From contig NZ_BAABAL010000005.1 in the NCBI RefSeq assembly GCF_039537405.1, forward strand, positions 992,001 through 1,056,000: DNA of 64,000 nt. The letters are read 5' to 3'. Made by a program: the position numbers and the translations under genes. Numbering within the stretch: the first letter of the stretch is position 1; each line of letters begins with the position of its first letter. This stretch comes from Allokutzneria multivorans. GTDB taxonomy: Bacteria; Actinomycetota; Actinomycetes; Mycobacteriales; Pseudonocardiaceae. Positions 41,662-49,547 of this stretch are shown one piece after another. The notes under the pieces were generated by a model. That model had not been told where the DNA came from, made no database searches, and worked only from the letters and a program-made list of their open reading frames with translations.

Positions 41662-42339
41662 TCAGCCCGTCCTGTTCCCGGTCCAGCGCCGGATCACCGG
41701 GCTGTCCGGATCGGTGTTGTCGATCACGATGTCGGCCTGCTCCGTCGGGCGCGCGCTGTTCCAGTACAGCTCGTGCGCGGGCCGGTAGCGCACCGCGTAG
41801 CGCTCCCTGACCCGCTCCTCCGTCCCGAAGATCTCCGTGTCGCGCTCCACCGCGCGGCGCATCTGCTCGTCCTCGCGGACCTCCACGAAGATCCGCACGT
41901 CCCAGCAGTCCCGCAGTTCCTCGCGCAGCAGGAAGACGCCGTCCACCAGCACGATCGCGTCCCGGGCCGCCGTGCGCCTGGCATCGCTGCGGCTGGTGTT
42001 GGTGAGGTGGTCCCACACCGTCGTGCGGTACTGGAGATCTCCTTGCGGGCCAAGGGGTTCCAGCACTTCGCGGCGCAGCGCGGGCACGTCGAAGGCGTCC
42101 ATGAAGTAGCCCTCGGCCGACATCGGTCCCCTGCGCAGCCGCTCCTCGGCCGGGCGGTGGAAGTCGTCGGCGGAGATCCGCAGCGCGCGCCCGCCCAGCG
42201 CCTCGCCGAGCTCGTCGGCCAGCGTCGTCTTGCCCGCCGCGTCCGGCCCGTCGACGGCCACGCGAACCGGGCGCGCGAGATCGATCCGGGTCAGCCATTC
42301 GACGAGTCGGCCGACCACCTCCGGCCGTGATGCGCTCAT
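41662..42339 (-). CDS. Uridine kinase-like P-loop kinase
   Basis: 225 residues from the ATG at 42339. Walker A VAVDGPDAAGKTTLADELGEAL, then LRISADDFHRPAEERLRRG (substrate Asp-Asp-Phe-His), GYFMDAFDVPALRREVLEPL and AIVLVDGVFLLREELRDCWDVRIFVEV with ERYAVRYRPAHELYWNSARP at the lid. This is the uridine kinase/phosphoribulokinase-like fold as used by nucleoside kinases. The exact substrate is unclear. First gene of the kinase-CNNM-unknown-oxidase operon. A longer start at 42426 lacks support. Confidence 0.87.
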   Translation of the reverse strand: MSASRPEVVGRLVEWLTRIDLARPVRVAVDGPDAAGKTTLADELGEALGGRALRISADDFHRPAEERLRRGPMSAEGYFMDAFDVPALRREVLEPLGPQGDLQYRTTVWDHLTNTSRSDARRTAARDAIVLVDGVFLLREELRDCWDVRIFVEVREDEQMRRAVERDTEIFGTEERVRERYAVRYRPAHELYWNSARPTEQADIVIDNTDPDSPVIRRWTGNRTG

Positions 42340-42418
42340 GCCGCCAAGCCTGCCAGACCGCCCCCGGCGCTCCGTGGACCTCGGGTGCCCCATGGGCGTG
42401 ATGTGCGACTTGACGGAT

Positions 42419-42434
42419 TCGAACATGTGTTCGA
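42419..42434. promoter_or_regulatory. LexA SOS box
   Basis: TCGAAC-ATGT-GTTCGA is a perfect match to the Gram-positive/mycobacterial SOS box TCGAAC-N4-GTTCGA. It ends directly against the TATGCT -10 hexamer of the DprA-family gene, so bound LexA would block the promoter. Confidence 0.88.
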
Positions 42435-42440
42435 TATGCT
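42435..42440 (+). promoter_or_regulatory. -10 hexamer TATGCT of the DprA-family gene
   Basis: Four of six bases match TATAAT. It ends six bases before the GTG at 42447, so transcription would start at or next to the start codon (leaderless). Confidence 0.65.
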
Positions 42441-42446
42441 GTCGGC

Positions 42447-43202
42447 GTGACGGTGGACGTGCGGGCCCAGGCCGCGTTCCTGCTCGCCCTGCGGGGCGGG
42501 GAGTCGCTGGACGCGGTCGAGCGGGAGGTTCTCGCCTGGCGGCGCGAGGGCATCGGCCTGGTCACCGTCGAGGACCCGGAGTACCCGTCCTGGCTGCGCA
42601 CCCAGCCCGACGCGCCGCCGTTCCTGACCTACCGGGGCGTGCTCGAAGCCCGGGACGCGCGGTCGGTGGCCGTTGTGGGCAGCCGTCGTCCCTCCAAGCG
42701 CGGGATCGCCCGGGCGTGGGACATCGCGGCTGTGCTCGCCGAGGCCGGGTGGACCGTGGTCAGCGGCCTCGCTTCCGGGACCGATGCGGCCGTGCACCGC
42801 CGAGTGCTGGCCGCCGGAGCGCGGACCGTTGCCTTCGTGGGGACCGGCCTGCGGCACTGCTACCCGTTGGAGAACTCCCCGTTGGAGGCGGAGATCGCTC
42901 GGCGCGGCGCCGTGGTCTCCCAGTTCCTGCCTGACACCCCGCCCGCGCGGCACCAGTTCCCCAAGCGCTGCGCGCTGATGAGCGAGTCGTGCGCGGCGGT
43001 CGTCGTGGTCGACGCCGAGGAGTACTGCGAGGCTCGGGTGCTCGCCCAATTGGCGCTGTCCTCCGGGCGCCCGGTCTTCTTCGCGCACGACGTGCTCGCG
43101 TGCCGGTGGGCGGAGGAGATGGCTGCGCAGCCCGGAGTCACCGTGCTCTCGCGCCCGCACCAGGTCCCCGACGCCCTGGCCGCCCCCGCCCTCGCCGCCT
43201 AG
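42447..43202 (+). CDS. Short DprA/Smf-family DNA-processing protein, SOS-controlled
   Basis: 251 residues; typical DprA is 280-380. The Rossmann-like DprA core is clear: SVAVVGSRRPSKRGIARAWDIAAVLAEAGWTVVSGLASGTDAAVHRRVLAAGARTVAFVGTGLRHCYPLEN, then GAVVSQFLPDTPPARHQFPKRCALMSESCAAVVVVDAEEYCEARVLAQLALSSGRPVFF. The N-terminal SAM and C-terminal DML1-like domains of full DprA are short or missing. DprA loads RecA on incoming single-stranded DNA; this shorter form under a SOS box may act in repair or in defence. A chromosomal full-length dprA is probably elsewhere. Confidence 0.88.
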   Translation: MTVDVRAQAAFLLALRGGESLDAVEREVLAWRREGIGLVTVEDPEYPSWLRTQPDAPPFLTYRGVLEARDARSVAVVGSRRPSKRGIARAWDIAAVLAEAGWTVVSGLASGTDAAVHRRVLAAGARTVAFVGTGLRHCYPLENSPLEAEIARRGAVVSQFLPDTPPARHQFPKRCALMSESCAAVVVVDAEEYCEARVLAQLALSSGRPVFFAHDVLACRWAEEMAAQPGVTVLSRPHQVPDALAAPALAA

Positions 43203-43251
43203 CGCCTGCTCCGCCACCGGTCGAGCCGGACCCCGCTCACGGTGCCGCCGT

Positions 43252-43317
43252 GGGGTTGGGGCGTCTTCAAGACCCACAAACCCCTCTGTCGATCATCGTT
43301 AACCGCCGCAAACCCCG
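43252..43317. repeat. Dispersed intergenic repeat, copy A
   Basis: Contains GGGGTTGGGGCGTCTTCAAG, then ACCCACAAACCCC as a foldback at 43252-43284, and AACCGCCGCAAACCCCG at 43301-43317. The same 17-mer and GTCTTCAA...AAACCC layout recur at 53957-54013 and 55401-55467. Confidence 0.65.
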
Positions 43318-43432
43318 CAGCCTCGGGAGATTTGCCGTCGTGCGGGAGACGGTCTGGGCGTCACTCCTACGTTTCGCGAAGCGTGACGGAAACGTGGTGG
43401 CCGCGTGCGGGGGGATGGGCGATAGTCCCGGT

Positions 43433-44236
43433 GTGAGCAGGGTCGACATCTTCGCGGACATCGTCGAGACGGGCACGGTGCTCGGAATCGACGCGAACCT
43501 CGGCCCGGACGTCGCCGCCGACGTTTTCGGGGCTAACACCGGCGAGAACCGGTTCTCCGAGAACTTCTGGCACGTCTACGGCTTCCTGGAGATCTTCTGG
43601 CTGAAGCGCCCCGGCGCCCCCGGCTACCAAGGCCACCACTTCACGGTCCAGGCGGACCGTTTCGGTCGGCTTGATGCACGGTTCATCAGCAAGGCCGTCC
43701 GCTCGCGATACGGGCTGTCCCCGTTCAAGCGGCCGCTGCACTTCGACGACCTCAAGCCGGAACTCGACCGCAGGGGCGTTTCCCTCGTTCCGACCACGCG
43801 CGATGACGACTACCAGACCTATCTTCAGCCGGAGTCCGGCGTCACGGTCATGGTCCTCATCGACAACGGCTACTACGAGTACGAGCTCGGCCACATTTCG
43901 AAGATCTTCTCGCCGATCGGGTACGAGCACGCCGAGACGCGGCAACGCCAAGCGAACGCGATCGAGAAGGCCGCTGAGGTTGCCAATCTCCAGGACTGGC
44001 AACCTCAGCGCTACGAAGAGCTGCGCGAAGAGCTGCCCTCCGCCGACGAATTGGTGCGCGAGTGCCTCGACGCACTGCCGACCAGCCGGAGCGCGGCGCT
44101 GACGCGCACCAACAAGCTCCTCATCGATGTGTCGCTGGCCCATCGGCACAACATCTCCGACCCGGGCCTGCGGGCGGAACTCGACGGATTCGTCGAATGG
44201 CGCCGCCGCAGGGCGCGCCTGATGCTGCCGTTCTGA
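43433..44236 (+). CDS. Unknown cytoplasmic protein
   Basis: 267 residues from the GTG at 43433; GATAGT lies six bases upstream, fitting a leaderless start. No signal or membrane helix. The N-terminal part (DIVETGTVLGIDANLGPDVAADVFGANTGENRFSENFWHVYGFLEIFWLKR) recalls proteins with an SMI1/KNR4-like alpha-beta layout, but I cannot assign it. The middle is VTVMVLIDNGYYEYELGHISKIFSP and the C-terminus is helical and basic. G+C is slightly lower than in neighbours, which is consistent with later acquisition. Function not known. Confidence 0.65.
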   Translation: MSRVDIFADIVETGTVLGIDANLGPDVAADVFGANTGENRFSENFWHVYGFLEIFWLKRPGAPGYQGHHFTVQADRFGRLDARFISKAVRSRYGLSPFKRPLHFDDLKPELDRRGVSLVPTTRDDDYQTYLQPESGVTVMVLIDNGYYEYELGHISKIFSPIGYEHAETRQRQANAIEKAAEVANLQDWQPQRYEELREELPSADELVRECLDALPTSRSAALTRTNKLLIDVSLAHRHNISDPGLRAELDGFVEWRRRRARLMLPF

Positions 44237-44261
44237 CCAGAGGGTTCTTGGTCCCGCTAGC

Positions 44262-44567
44262 TCACCACGCGCTGGGACCGCAGGGGACGCCGCGCGAGTG
44301 CGCCTTCGTGACGTTCCTGCCGAGGTTCCGCTCTTCCCCGGGGCCGACGCACGTGCTGGGCTGAACCGCGTTGTTGACGGTGATGTCCACCCAGACGTGG
44401 CCCCCGCCGCAGTGCTTGTAGTAGTGCGTGGTCCAGAAGCCGATGCCTTCGCTCGTGTGGCCGCACGAGCGAGCGGAGGCGGTTCCGCTGGTGATGGCCA
44501 TGGTTCCGCCGAGCGTGCAGGCGACGGTCAGGGCAGCGGTGACCAGGCCCAGAATTCGCTTCTTCAT
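44262..44567 (-). CDS. Small secreted Cys-rich protein, possibly DUF6355-like
   Basis: 101 residues. Signal peptide MKKRILGLVTAALTVACTLGGTMAITSGTASA, then a mature domain with RSCGHTSEGIGFWTTHYYKHCGGGHVWVDITVNNAVQPSTCVGPGEERNLG...RGVPCGPSAW holding four Cys for two disulfides. The CG..W..HYxHC...V.V......C..PG...LG pattern recalls the DUF6355 secreted family (memory, unverified). The ATG at 44567 follows GAGGAAAT. Role unknown. Confidence 0.72.
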   Translation of the reverse strand: MKKRILGLVTAALTVACTLGGTMAITSGTASARSCGHTSEGIGFWTTHYYKHCGGGHVWVDITVNNAVQPSTCVGPGEERNLGRNVTKAHSRGVPCGPSAW

Positions 44568-44658
44568 GACAATTTCCTCGTCTCGGATGTGCAGGGGGAG
44601 GGTGATCATCTTTCCCATTGCGCCGATTCGAGTCAAAATCGCTTCAGGCAAGTGTGAA

Positions 44659-45564
44659 TCACATGATCAGGGCGACCGTTGCTGATGTGGCTTCGGCGAG
44701 CAGGGCCTGGTTGTACTCGGCGTCCTTGGTGGGCTTGCTGGACATGATGGCCAGGACGACCGGCGCGGAGTTCGGCGGCCACAGAATGCCGATGTCATTG
44801 GCGGTGCCGTAGTCACCGGTCCCGGTCTTGTCGGCGACGGTCCACCCACGCGGAACTCCGGCGCGAATGCGCTGCGCGCCGGTGGTGTTGCGCTCCATCA
44901 GATCCCGCAGGAACGCGCGCTTTTCCTGCGGAAGCGCTTCGCCGATCACGAGTTTCTGGTAGGCCGTGCCGATGGCGCGCGGAGACGTGGTGTCGCGCAG
45001 ATCGCCCGGGGTGGCTTCGGTGATGGCGGGCTCGATCCGGTCCATTCGCGTCACGGTGTCGCCGAGTCCGCGCAGGTACTCGGTCAGCTTCGCGGGACCA
45101 CCGAGATCGCGGAGCAGCAGATTTCCCGCAGTCCCATCGCTGTAGCGCACAGCGGCGTCGCAGAGCTCGCGGATCGTCATTCCGGTCGCGATGTGCTTCG
45201 GCGTGATCGTGGCGTTCTTGAGCACGTCGTCCCGGGTGTACTTGACGATCGTGTCCAAGTGCGACATCGGGTTGTGGTGCAGAACTGCGGCCGTTGCCAA
45301 GCCCTTGAAGGTCGAGCAGAAGGCGAATCGCTCATCCGCTCGGTGCGCGAGCGTCTTGCCGGTTCCGGTCGCCAGTGCGTAGACGCCGAGGCGCGCGCCG
45401 AACTTCCGTTCCAGTTCGAGCAGCGCGTCATTCACCGGCGGCGCGGCAGAAGTGGTGGTCGCAGATGGCGGAGCTGGAGGAGCTGGCTTCTCGGTCTGGG
45501 AGCACGCGGCCAACGGCAGGAGCGCCGCCGCGGTGAGGAACGCGCGACGCGTGGTGATCGCCAT
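44659..45564 (-). CDS. Class A beta-lactamase, BlaC-like lipoprotein
   Basis: 301 residues. Signal with Tat-like TRRAF and lipobox LPLAAC21, then the class A body: S84-x-x-K87 (FCSTFKGL), S143-D-G (YSDGTAGNLLL), E179 in RIEPAITEATPGDLRDTTSP, and K247-T-G (VADKTGTGDYG). SDG in place of SDN is also found in M. tuberculosis BlaC. In the omega loop the usual EPELN is EPAIT, so Asn170, which helps hold the deacylating water, is replaced by Thr. This may slow turnover. It should face the outside of the membrane as a lipoprotein. Confidence 0.93.
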   Translation of the reverse strand: MAITTRRAFLTAAALLPLAACSQTEKPAPPAPPSATTTSAAPPVNDALLELERKFGARLGVYALATGTGKTLAHRADERFAFCSTFKGLATAAVLHHNPMSHLDTIVKYTRDDVLKNATITPKHIATGMTIRELCDAAVRYSDGTAGNLLLRDLGGPAKLTEYLRGLGDTVTRMDRIEPAITEATPGDLRDTTSPRAIGTAYQKLVIGEALPQEKRAFLRDLMERNTTGAQRIRAGVPRGWTVADKTGTGDYGTANDIGILWPPNSAPVVLAIMSSKPTKDAEYNQALLAEATSATVALIM

Positions 45565-45579
45565 GGCTCCCGAATGTAG

Positions 45580-46434
45580 CTACCAGTGCTTTGCGGCCGC
45601 GGTGAGGGTTTCGGTCACCGCGCGGATGTGGGGCAGGCGGGCCTGGTCCGCACGTGTGGCCAGGTAGAGGGTGTTGATCGGCGGTTCTTCCGGCTCGTGC
45701 AGCAGGACCAGCTCACCCGACTCGAGCTCGGCCGCGCAGAGGTACTTGGGCAGCACGGTGATCCCAGCTCCGGCGAGCACCGCCGCGAGCAGCGCGCGCA
45801 GGTCGGGCACGACCACGGCGGCGTTGTGCGGCGGCGGCGCACCGAAGACCGTGCGCCAGTAGCGCCGGACCATCGGCAGCTCCTCCGCGTAGGCCAGCAT
45901 CGGCGCCGCCGCCAGGTCGGGGAACTCGGCGCCCGCCGCGGCGACGAGCACGAACTCCTCGTCCGCCAACGGGGTCACCACCATGCCCTTGCGGCGCGGC
46001 CGGACCGAGGACAGCACCAGGTCGAGCCGCCCCTCCGCGAGGTCGACCAGCAGGTCGTCGGCGAGGCCGAGCCCGATGCGCAGCCGAAGCCCGCGCCGGA
46101 CCAGGCCGCCCAGCGCGGGCAGGGCGAGCACCGACATCGCCTCCGCCGGGCCGCCGAGCCGCACGGTCCTGGCGAACTCCTCGCGGGTCAACTCCATCTC
46201 CACCCCGGCGAGGGCGTCGAGGTGCGGGCCGACCCGCCGGGCCAGCTCGTCGGCGAACGCGGTCGGCGCGACGCCCCGGGCGAGCCTGCGGAACAGCGGT
46301 CGCCCCAACCGTTCCTCCAGCGCCTTCACCTGCACGCTCACCGCGGGCTGGGTGATGCCGAGCACCGTGGCCGCCGCGGTGATCGAACCCGCGCGGTACA
46401 CGGCGCCGAACGTGCGGAGCTGCCCCAGATCCAT
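45580..46434 (-). CDS. LysR-family transcriptional regulator
   Basis: 284 residues. N-terminal helix-turn-helix MDLGQLRTFGAVYRAGSITAAATVLGITQPAVSVQVKALEERLGRPLFRRLARG, then a periplasmic-binding-like effector domain. A TAATCT hexamer five bases before the ATG suggests a leaderless transcript. It is divergent from the DJ-1/PfpI gene with an 8-base-arm dyad in between, the classic layout of a LysR regulator and its target. Confidence 0.93.
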   Translation of the reverse strand: MDLGQLRTFGAVYRAGSITAAATVLGITQPAVSVQVKALEERLGRPLFRRLARGVAPTAFADELARRVGPHLDALAGVEMELTREEFARTVRLGGPAEAMSVLALPALGGLVRRGLRLRIGLGLADDLLVDLAEGRLDLVLSSVRPRRKGMVVTPLADEEFVLVAAAGAEFPDLAAAPMLAYAEELPMVRRYWRTVFGAPPPHNAAVVVPDLRALLAAVLAGAGITVLPKYLCAAELESGELVLLHEPEEPPINTLYLATRADQARLPHIRAVTETLTAAAKHW

Positions 46435-46446
46435 AAAATAGATTAT

Positions 46447-46465
46447 GCCTGGAGCGTCTCCAGGC
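46447..46465. promoter_or_regulatory. Dyad between lysR and DJ-1/PfpI gene, candidate LysR site
   Basis: GCCTGGAG-CGT-CTCCAGGC: perfect 8-base arms with a three-base spacer, lying just upstream of the lysR -10 region. Confidence 0.6.
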
Positions 46466-46528
46466 TATTGGTGGCTAATGGGTGGGTCGACCTAGCCTGG
46501 CCGTACAACCAGTCCAGGAGGCAATCCC

Positions 46529-47203
46529 ATGGCTCGCACCAACAGGGTGCTGATCGCTCTGACCAGCCACGACAAGCTCGGCGATACCGGCAACCCGACC
46601 GGCTACTACGTGTCGGAGGCCGCGCACCCGTGGCAGGTGTTCCGGCTCGCCGGTTACGAGGTCGACTACGTCTCCGTCAAGGGCGGGAACCCGCCGACCT
46701 CCGGCTACGACGCCGACGACGAGGTGCAGCGGCTGTTCCTGGAGAGCGAGGGCGCGCGGCTCGCGGTCACCCCGAAGGCCGCCGAGCTCGACGCGGCCGA
46801 CTACGACGCGATCTTCTACGCCGGTGGCCACGGCACCATGTGGGACTTCCCCACCGATGCAGACCTCGCGGAGCTCGGCAGGGACATCTACGAGAACGGT
46901 GGCGTGGTCGCCGCGGTCTGCCACGGTCCCGCCGGGCTGGTGCCGCTGGTTCTCTCCGACGGCACACCCCTGGTGGCGGGCAAGGACATCACCGGCTTCA
47001 CCAACTCCGAGGAGGAGGCGGCCGGGGCCACCCACATCGTGCCGTTCCTGCTCCAGACCAAGCTGGAGGAGCTGGGCGCGCGTTACCACCTCGCCCCGGA
47101 CTTCACCTCCAACGTGGTCCGCGACGGGCGGCTGGTGACCGGGCAGAACCCGGCGTCGGCCACCGGGACCGCGCAGGGCGTGCTCGCCGCGCTGAAGGGC
47201 TGA
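46529..47203 (+). CDS. DJ-1/PfpI (class I glutamine amidotransferase-like) protein
   Basis: 224 residues. Nucleophile elbow VVAAVCHGPAGL with Cys followed by His, preceded by AIFYAGGHGTMWDFPTDADLAEL and ending TSNVVRDGRLVTGQNPASATGTAQGVLAAL. The Hsp31/HchA-like group includes glyoxalase III and deglycase-like stress proteins; the residue set fits that group. An AGGAGG ribosome site lies before the ATG. Probably controlled by the divergent LysR regulator. Confidence 0.9.
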   Translation: MARTNRVLIALTSHDKLGDTGNPTGYYVSEAAHPWQVFRLAGYEVDYVSVKGGNPPTSGYDADDEVQRLFLESEGARLAVTPKAAELDAADYDAIFYAGGHGTMWDFPTDADLAELGRDIYENGGVVAAVCHGPAGLVPLVLSDGTPLVAGKDITGFTNSEEEAAGATHIVPFLLQTKLEELGARYHLAPDFTSNVVRDGRLVTGQNPASATGTAQGVLAALKG

Positions 47204-47211
47204 AAAGCCAA

Positions 47212-47240
47212 GGGGCGCAACGAGAACACCGTTGCGCCCC
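47212..47240. terminator. Bidirectional terminator between DJ-1/PfpI gene and ino1
   Basis: Perfect 11-base arms GGGGCGCAACG (47212-47222) and CGTTGCGCCCC (47230-47240) with a seven-base loop, between genes ending at 47203 and 47247. Confidence 0.85.
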
Positions 47241-47246
47241 GGAAGC

Positions 47247-48338
47247 TCAGCGCTCGATCTCACCCCGGATGAACTGCTCGACCCGCTCGCGGGCGACCGA
47301 GTCCGAGTACTGCTCCGGCGGGGACTTCATGAAGTACGAGGACGCCGACAGGATCGGGCCGCCGACACCGCGGTCCATGGCGATCTTCGCCGCGCGGATC
47401 GCGTCGATGATCACGCCCGCGGAGTTGGGCGAGTCCCAGACCTCCAGCTTGTACTCCAGGTTCAGCGGGACGTCGCCGAACGCCCTGCCTTCGAGGCGCA
47501 CGTAGGCCCACTTGCGGTCGTCCAGCCACGCGACGTAGTCCGACGGTCCGATGTGGACGTTGTCGGCGCCGAGGTCGTGCTCCAGCTGCGAGGTGACGGC
47601 CTGCGTCTTGGAGATCTTCTTGGACTCCAGCCGGTCGCGCTCCAGCATGTTCTTGAAGTCCATGTTGCCGCCGACGTTGAGCTGCATCGTGCGGTCCACG
47701 ACCACGCCGCGGTCCTCGAAGAGCTTGGCCAGCACGCGGTGCGTGATCGTGGCACCGACCTGGGACTTGATGTCGTCGCCGACGATCGGGACGCCCGCGG
47801 CGCGGAACTTCTCCGCCCACTCCGGGTCGGAGGCGATGAACACCGGGAGCGCGTTGACGTAGGCGACCCCGGCGTCGATGGCGCACTGCGCGTAGAAGCG
47901 GCTGGCCGCCTCGGAACCCACAGGCAGGTAGGAGACCAGCACGTCCACATTCGCCGCGCGCAGGGCGGCGGCGATGTCCGCCGGCTCGTCGTCGGACTCG
48001 GTGATCGTCTCCCGGTAGTAGCGGCCGAGGCCGTCCAGCGTGTGCCCGCGCTGCACCGGAACGCCCAGCGGCGGCACGTCGCAGATCTTCACCGTGTTGT
48101 TCTCGCTGGCCACGATCGCTTCGGAGAGGTCGCGGCCGACCTTCTTGGCGTCGACGTCGAACGCGGCGACGAACTCCACGTCCCGCACGTGGTAGTCGCC
48201 GAAGCGCACGTGCATCAGCCCGGGAACGCGAGCCTCGGGCTCGGCGTCGCGGTAGTAGTGCACGCCCTGCACTAAGGACGCCGCGCAGTTGCCCACTCCG
48301 ACGATCGCCACCCGCACCGTGTTGCGGTCTCCGCCCAT
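47247..48338 (-). CDS. ino1: Myo-inositol-1-phosphate synthase
   Basis: 363 residues, the actinobacterial length. Converts glucose 6-phosphate to inositol 1-phosphate with NAD, the first step to phosphatidylinositol and mycothiol. NAD loop VRVAIVGVGNCAASLVQGVHYY, then KICDVPPLGVPVQRGHTLDGLG, SYLPVGSE, PIVGDDIKSQVGATITHRVL, NVGGNMDFKNMLERDRLESKKISKTQAV and WDSPNSAGVIIDAIRAAKIA. ATG 48338 has GGAGG nine bases upstream; longer in-frame starts overlap padR. Follows padR by 20 bases. Confidence 0.96.
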   Translation of the reverse strand: MGGDRNTVRVAIVGVGNCAASLVQGVHYYRDAEPEARVPGLMHVRFGDYHVRDVEFVAAFDVDAKKVGRDLSEAIVASENNTVKICDVPPLGVPVQRGHTLDGLGRYYRETITESDDEPADIAAALRAANVDVLVSYLPVGSEAASRFYAQCAIDAGVAYVNALPVFIASDPEWAEKFRAAGVPIVGDDIKSQVGATITHRVLAKLFEDRGVVVDRTMQLNVGGNMDFKNMLERDRLESKKISKTQAVTSQLEHDLGADNVHIGPSDYVAWLDDRKWAYVRLEGRAFGDVPLNLEYKLEVWDSPNSAGVIIDAIRAAKIAMDRGVGGPILSASSYFMKSPPEQYSDSVARERVEQFIRGEIER

Positions 48339-48358
48339 GACCGGGTTCCTCCTTGTCA

Positions 48359-48886
48359 TCAGTCTTGGTTCGCGCACTCGCGCGCGATGAGTCCGTCGAG
48401 CCACAGCACCTCGCGTTCGGTGCTGTCCAGGCTCAGTTCGTGCAGTTCACGGGCGTAGTGGTCGTCGTGACCGGAAGTACGGGCAAGCGCCGCCCGCAGC
48501 CCGTCCGCCCGGTCGGCCAGCCACTGCCTGCGCCCGCGCAGCACGCGCAGCCGCACGGACGCCGGTGTCCGCGTGAAGAACGCCAGCCGCACGACGAAGC
48601 ACTCGTCCTCCCATGCCTGCCTGCCGTCATCGGCGAGCAGGCCGGCGAAGTGCTCCCGCCCGAGCGGCGTGAGGTTGTACACCTTCCTGTTCCGGGAATT
48701 CCCGTCCCCGTCCCCGGCGTTCCCCTCGGCGACGAGCCCGGCCCGGTGCAACCTGCGCAGCGCCGGGTAGAGCGAGCCGAAGGAGAACGAGCGCTGCCCG
48801 CACAGCAGACCGCAGAGCTGTCTGCGCAGCTCGTAGCCGTGCATCGGGTGTCGGTGCAGCAGGCCGAGCACGGCGAGCTCCAACAT
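48359..48886 (-). CDS. PadR-family regulator upstream of ino1
   Basis: 175 residues. Winged helix MLELAVLGLLHRHPMHGYELRRQLCGLLCGQRSFSFGSLYPALRRLHRAGLVAEG with NRKVYNLTPLGREHFAGLL, then a long dimer helix region with WLADRADGLRAALA. ATG 48886 follows GAGGAGGT five bases upstream. The same padR-ino1 order is found in mycobacteria (Rv0047c-Rv0046c), so a role in inositol control is likely. A perfect dyad 29 bases upstream may be its operator. Confidence 0.92.
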   Translation of the reverse strand: MLELAVLGLLHRHPMHGYELRRQLCGLLCGQRSFSFGSLYPALRRLHRAGLVAEGNAGDGDGNSRNRKVYNLTPLGREHFAGLLADDGRQAWEDECFVVRLAFFTRTPASVRLRVLRGRRQWLADRADGLRAALARTSGHDDHYARELHELSLDSTEREVLWLDGLIARECANQD

Positions 48887-48914
48887 CTCCGACCTCCTCG
48901 GGGGCGCCGGGGAA

Positions 48915-48933
48915 CTATATCGAGCCGATATAG
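48915..48933. promoter_or_regulatory. Dyad CTATATCG-N3-CGATATAG, candidate PadR operator
   Basis: Perfect 8-base arms around AGC, 29 bases before the padR start. It is an AT-rich island in very GC-rich DNA, as expected where a -10 region and repressor site overlap. Confidence 0.7.
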
Positions 48934-49051
48934 TCAGGCCAGCGGTCCGAGGACGTGATTCAGCCGACACGTCCGCGCTGACCTGCCCGGGGCTTCGGGC
49001 TGCCCTGAACGGCTCAGGTGCGTTCACAGGCTTGGCACGTACGCTGGTGCG

Positions 49052-49453
49052 GTGCAAACCCAGCGGCAGATCGTCGACTACGCGTTGCAGCGCCGTGCGC
49101 TGCTCGCGGAGGTCCACGCCGGCCGCAGAGGGGTCGCGGAGGTGTGCGACGCCAGCCCTTACCTGCTGAGGGCGGCGAAGTTCCACGGGCAGCCGAGCAC
49201 CACGACCTGCCCGGTGTGCCGCAAGGAGCAGCTGACGCACGTGGCCTGGATCTACGGCGACGAGCTCAAGCACGCCGCCGGTTCCGCCCGCACGGCGGAG
49301 GAGCTGGCGAAGCTGGCAACCCTGTACGAGGAGTTCACCGTCTACGTGGTTGAAGTGTGCCGCACCTGCTGTTGGAACCACCTGGTGCAGTCATACGTCC
49401 TGGGGACGCGTGGTCTGCCCAGTCCGTCGCGTCGCAGGACAGCGGCGGAGTGA
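49052..49453 (+). CDS. DUF5318 family protein
   Basis: 133 residues. Two CxxC pairs (TTCPVCRKEQ and EVCRTCCWNHLVQSY) point to a zinc ribbon; the N-terminus is VDYALQRRALLAEVHAGRRGVAEVCDASPYLLRAAKFHG. It matches the DUF5318 family (Rv0049-like), always found upstream of the class A penicillin-binding protein gene in actinobacteria. Role unknown, possibly RNA- or DNA-binding. TACGCT lies six bases before the GTG, giving a leaderless start. Confidence 0.88.
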   Translation: MQTQRQIVDYALQRRALLAEVHAGRRGVAEVCDASPYLLRAAKFHGQPSTTTCPVCRKEQLTHVAWIYGDELKHAAGSARTAEELAKLATLYEEFTVYVVEVCRTCCWNHLVQSYVLGTRGLPSPSRRRTAAE

Positions 49454-49547
49454 GCCGACTCGCGGTGCTGGAGTCCCACGGGGGAACGGAGAACTACGAC
49501 CGAGCGGCACCCACAACGGGTGGTGCCGGTCTTCTGGAGGCTAAGTC

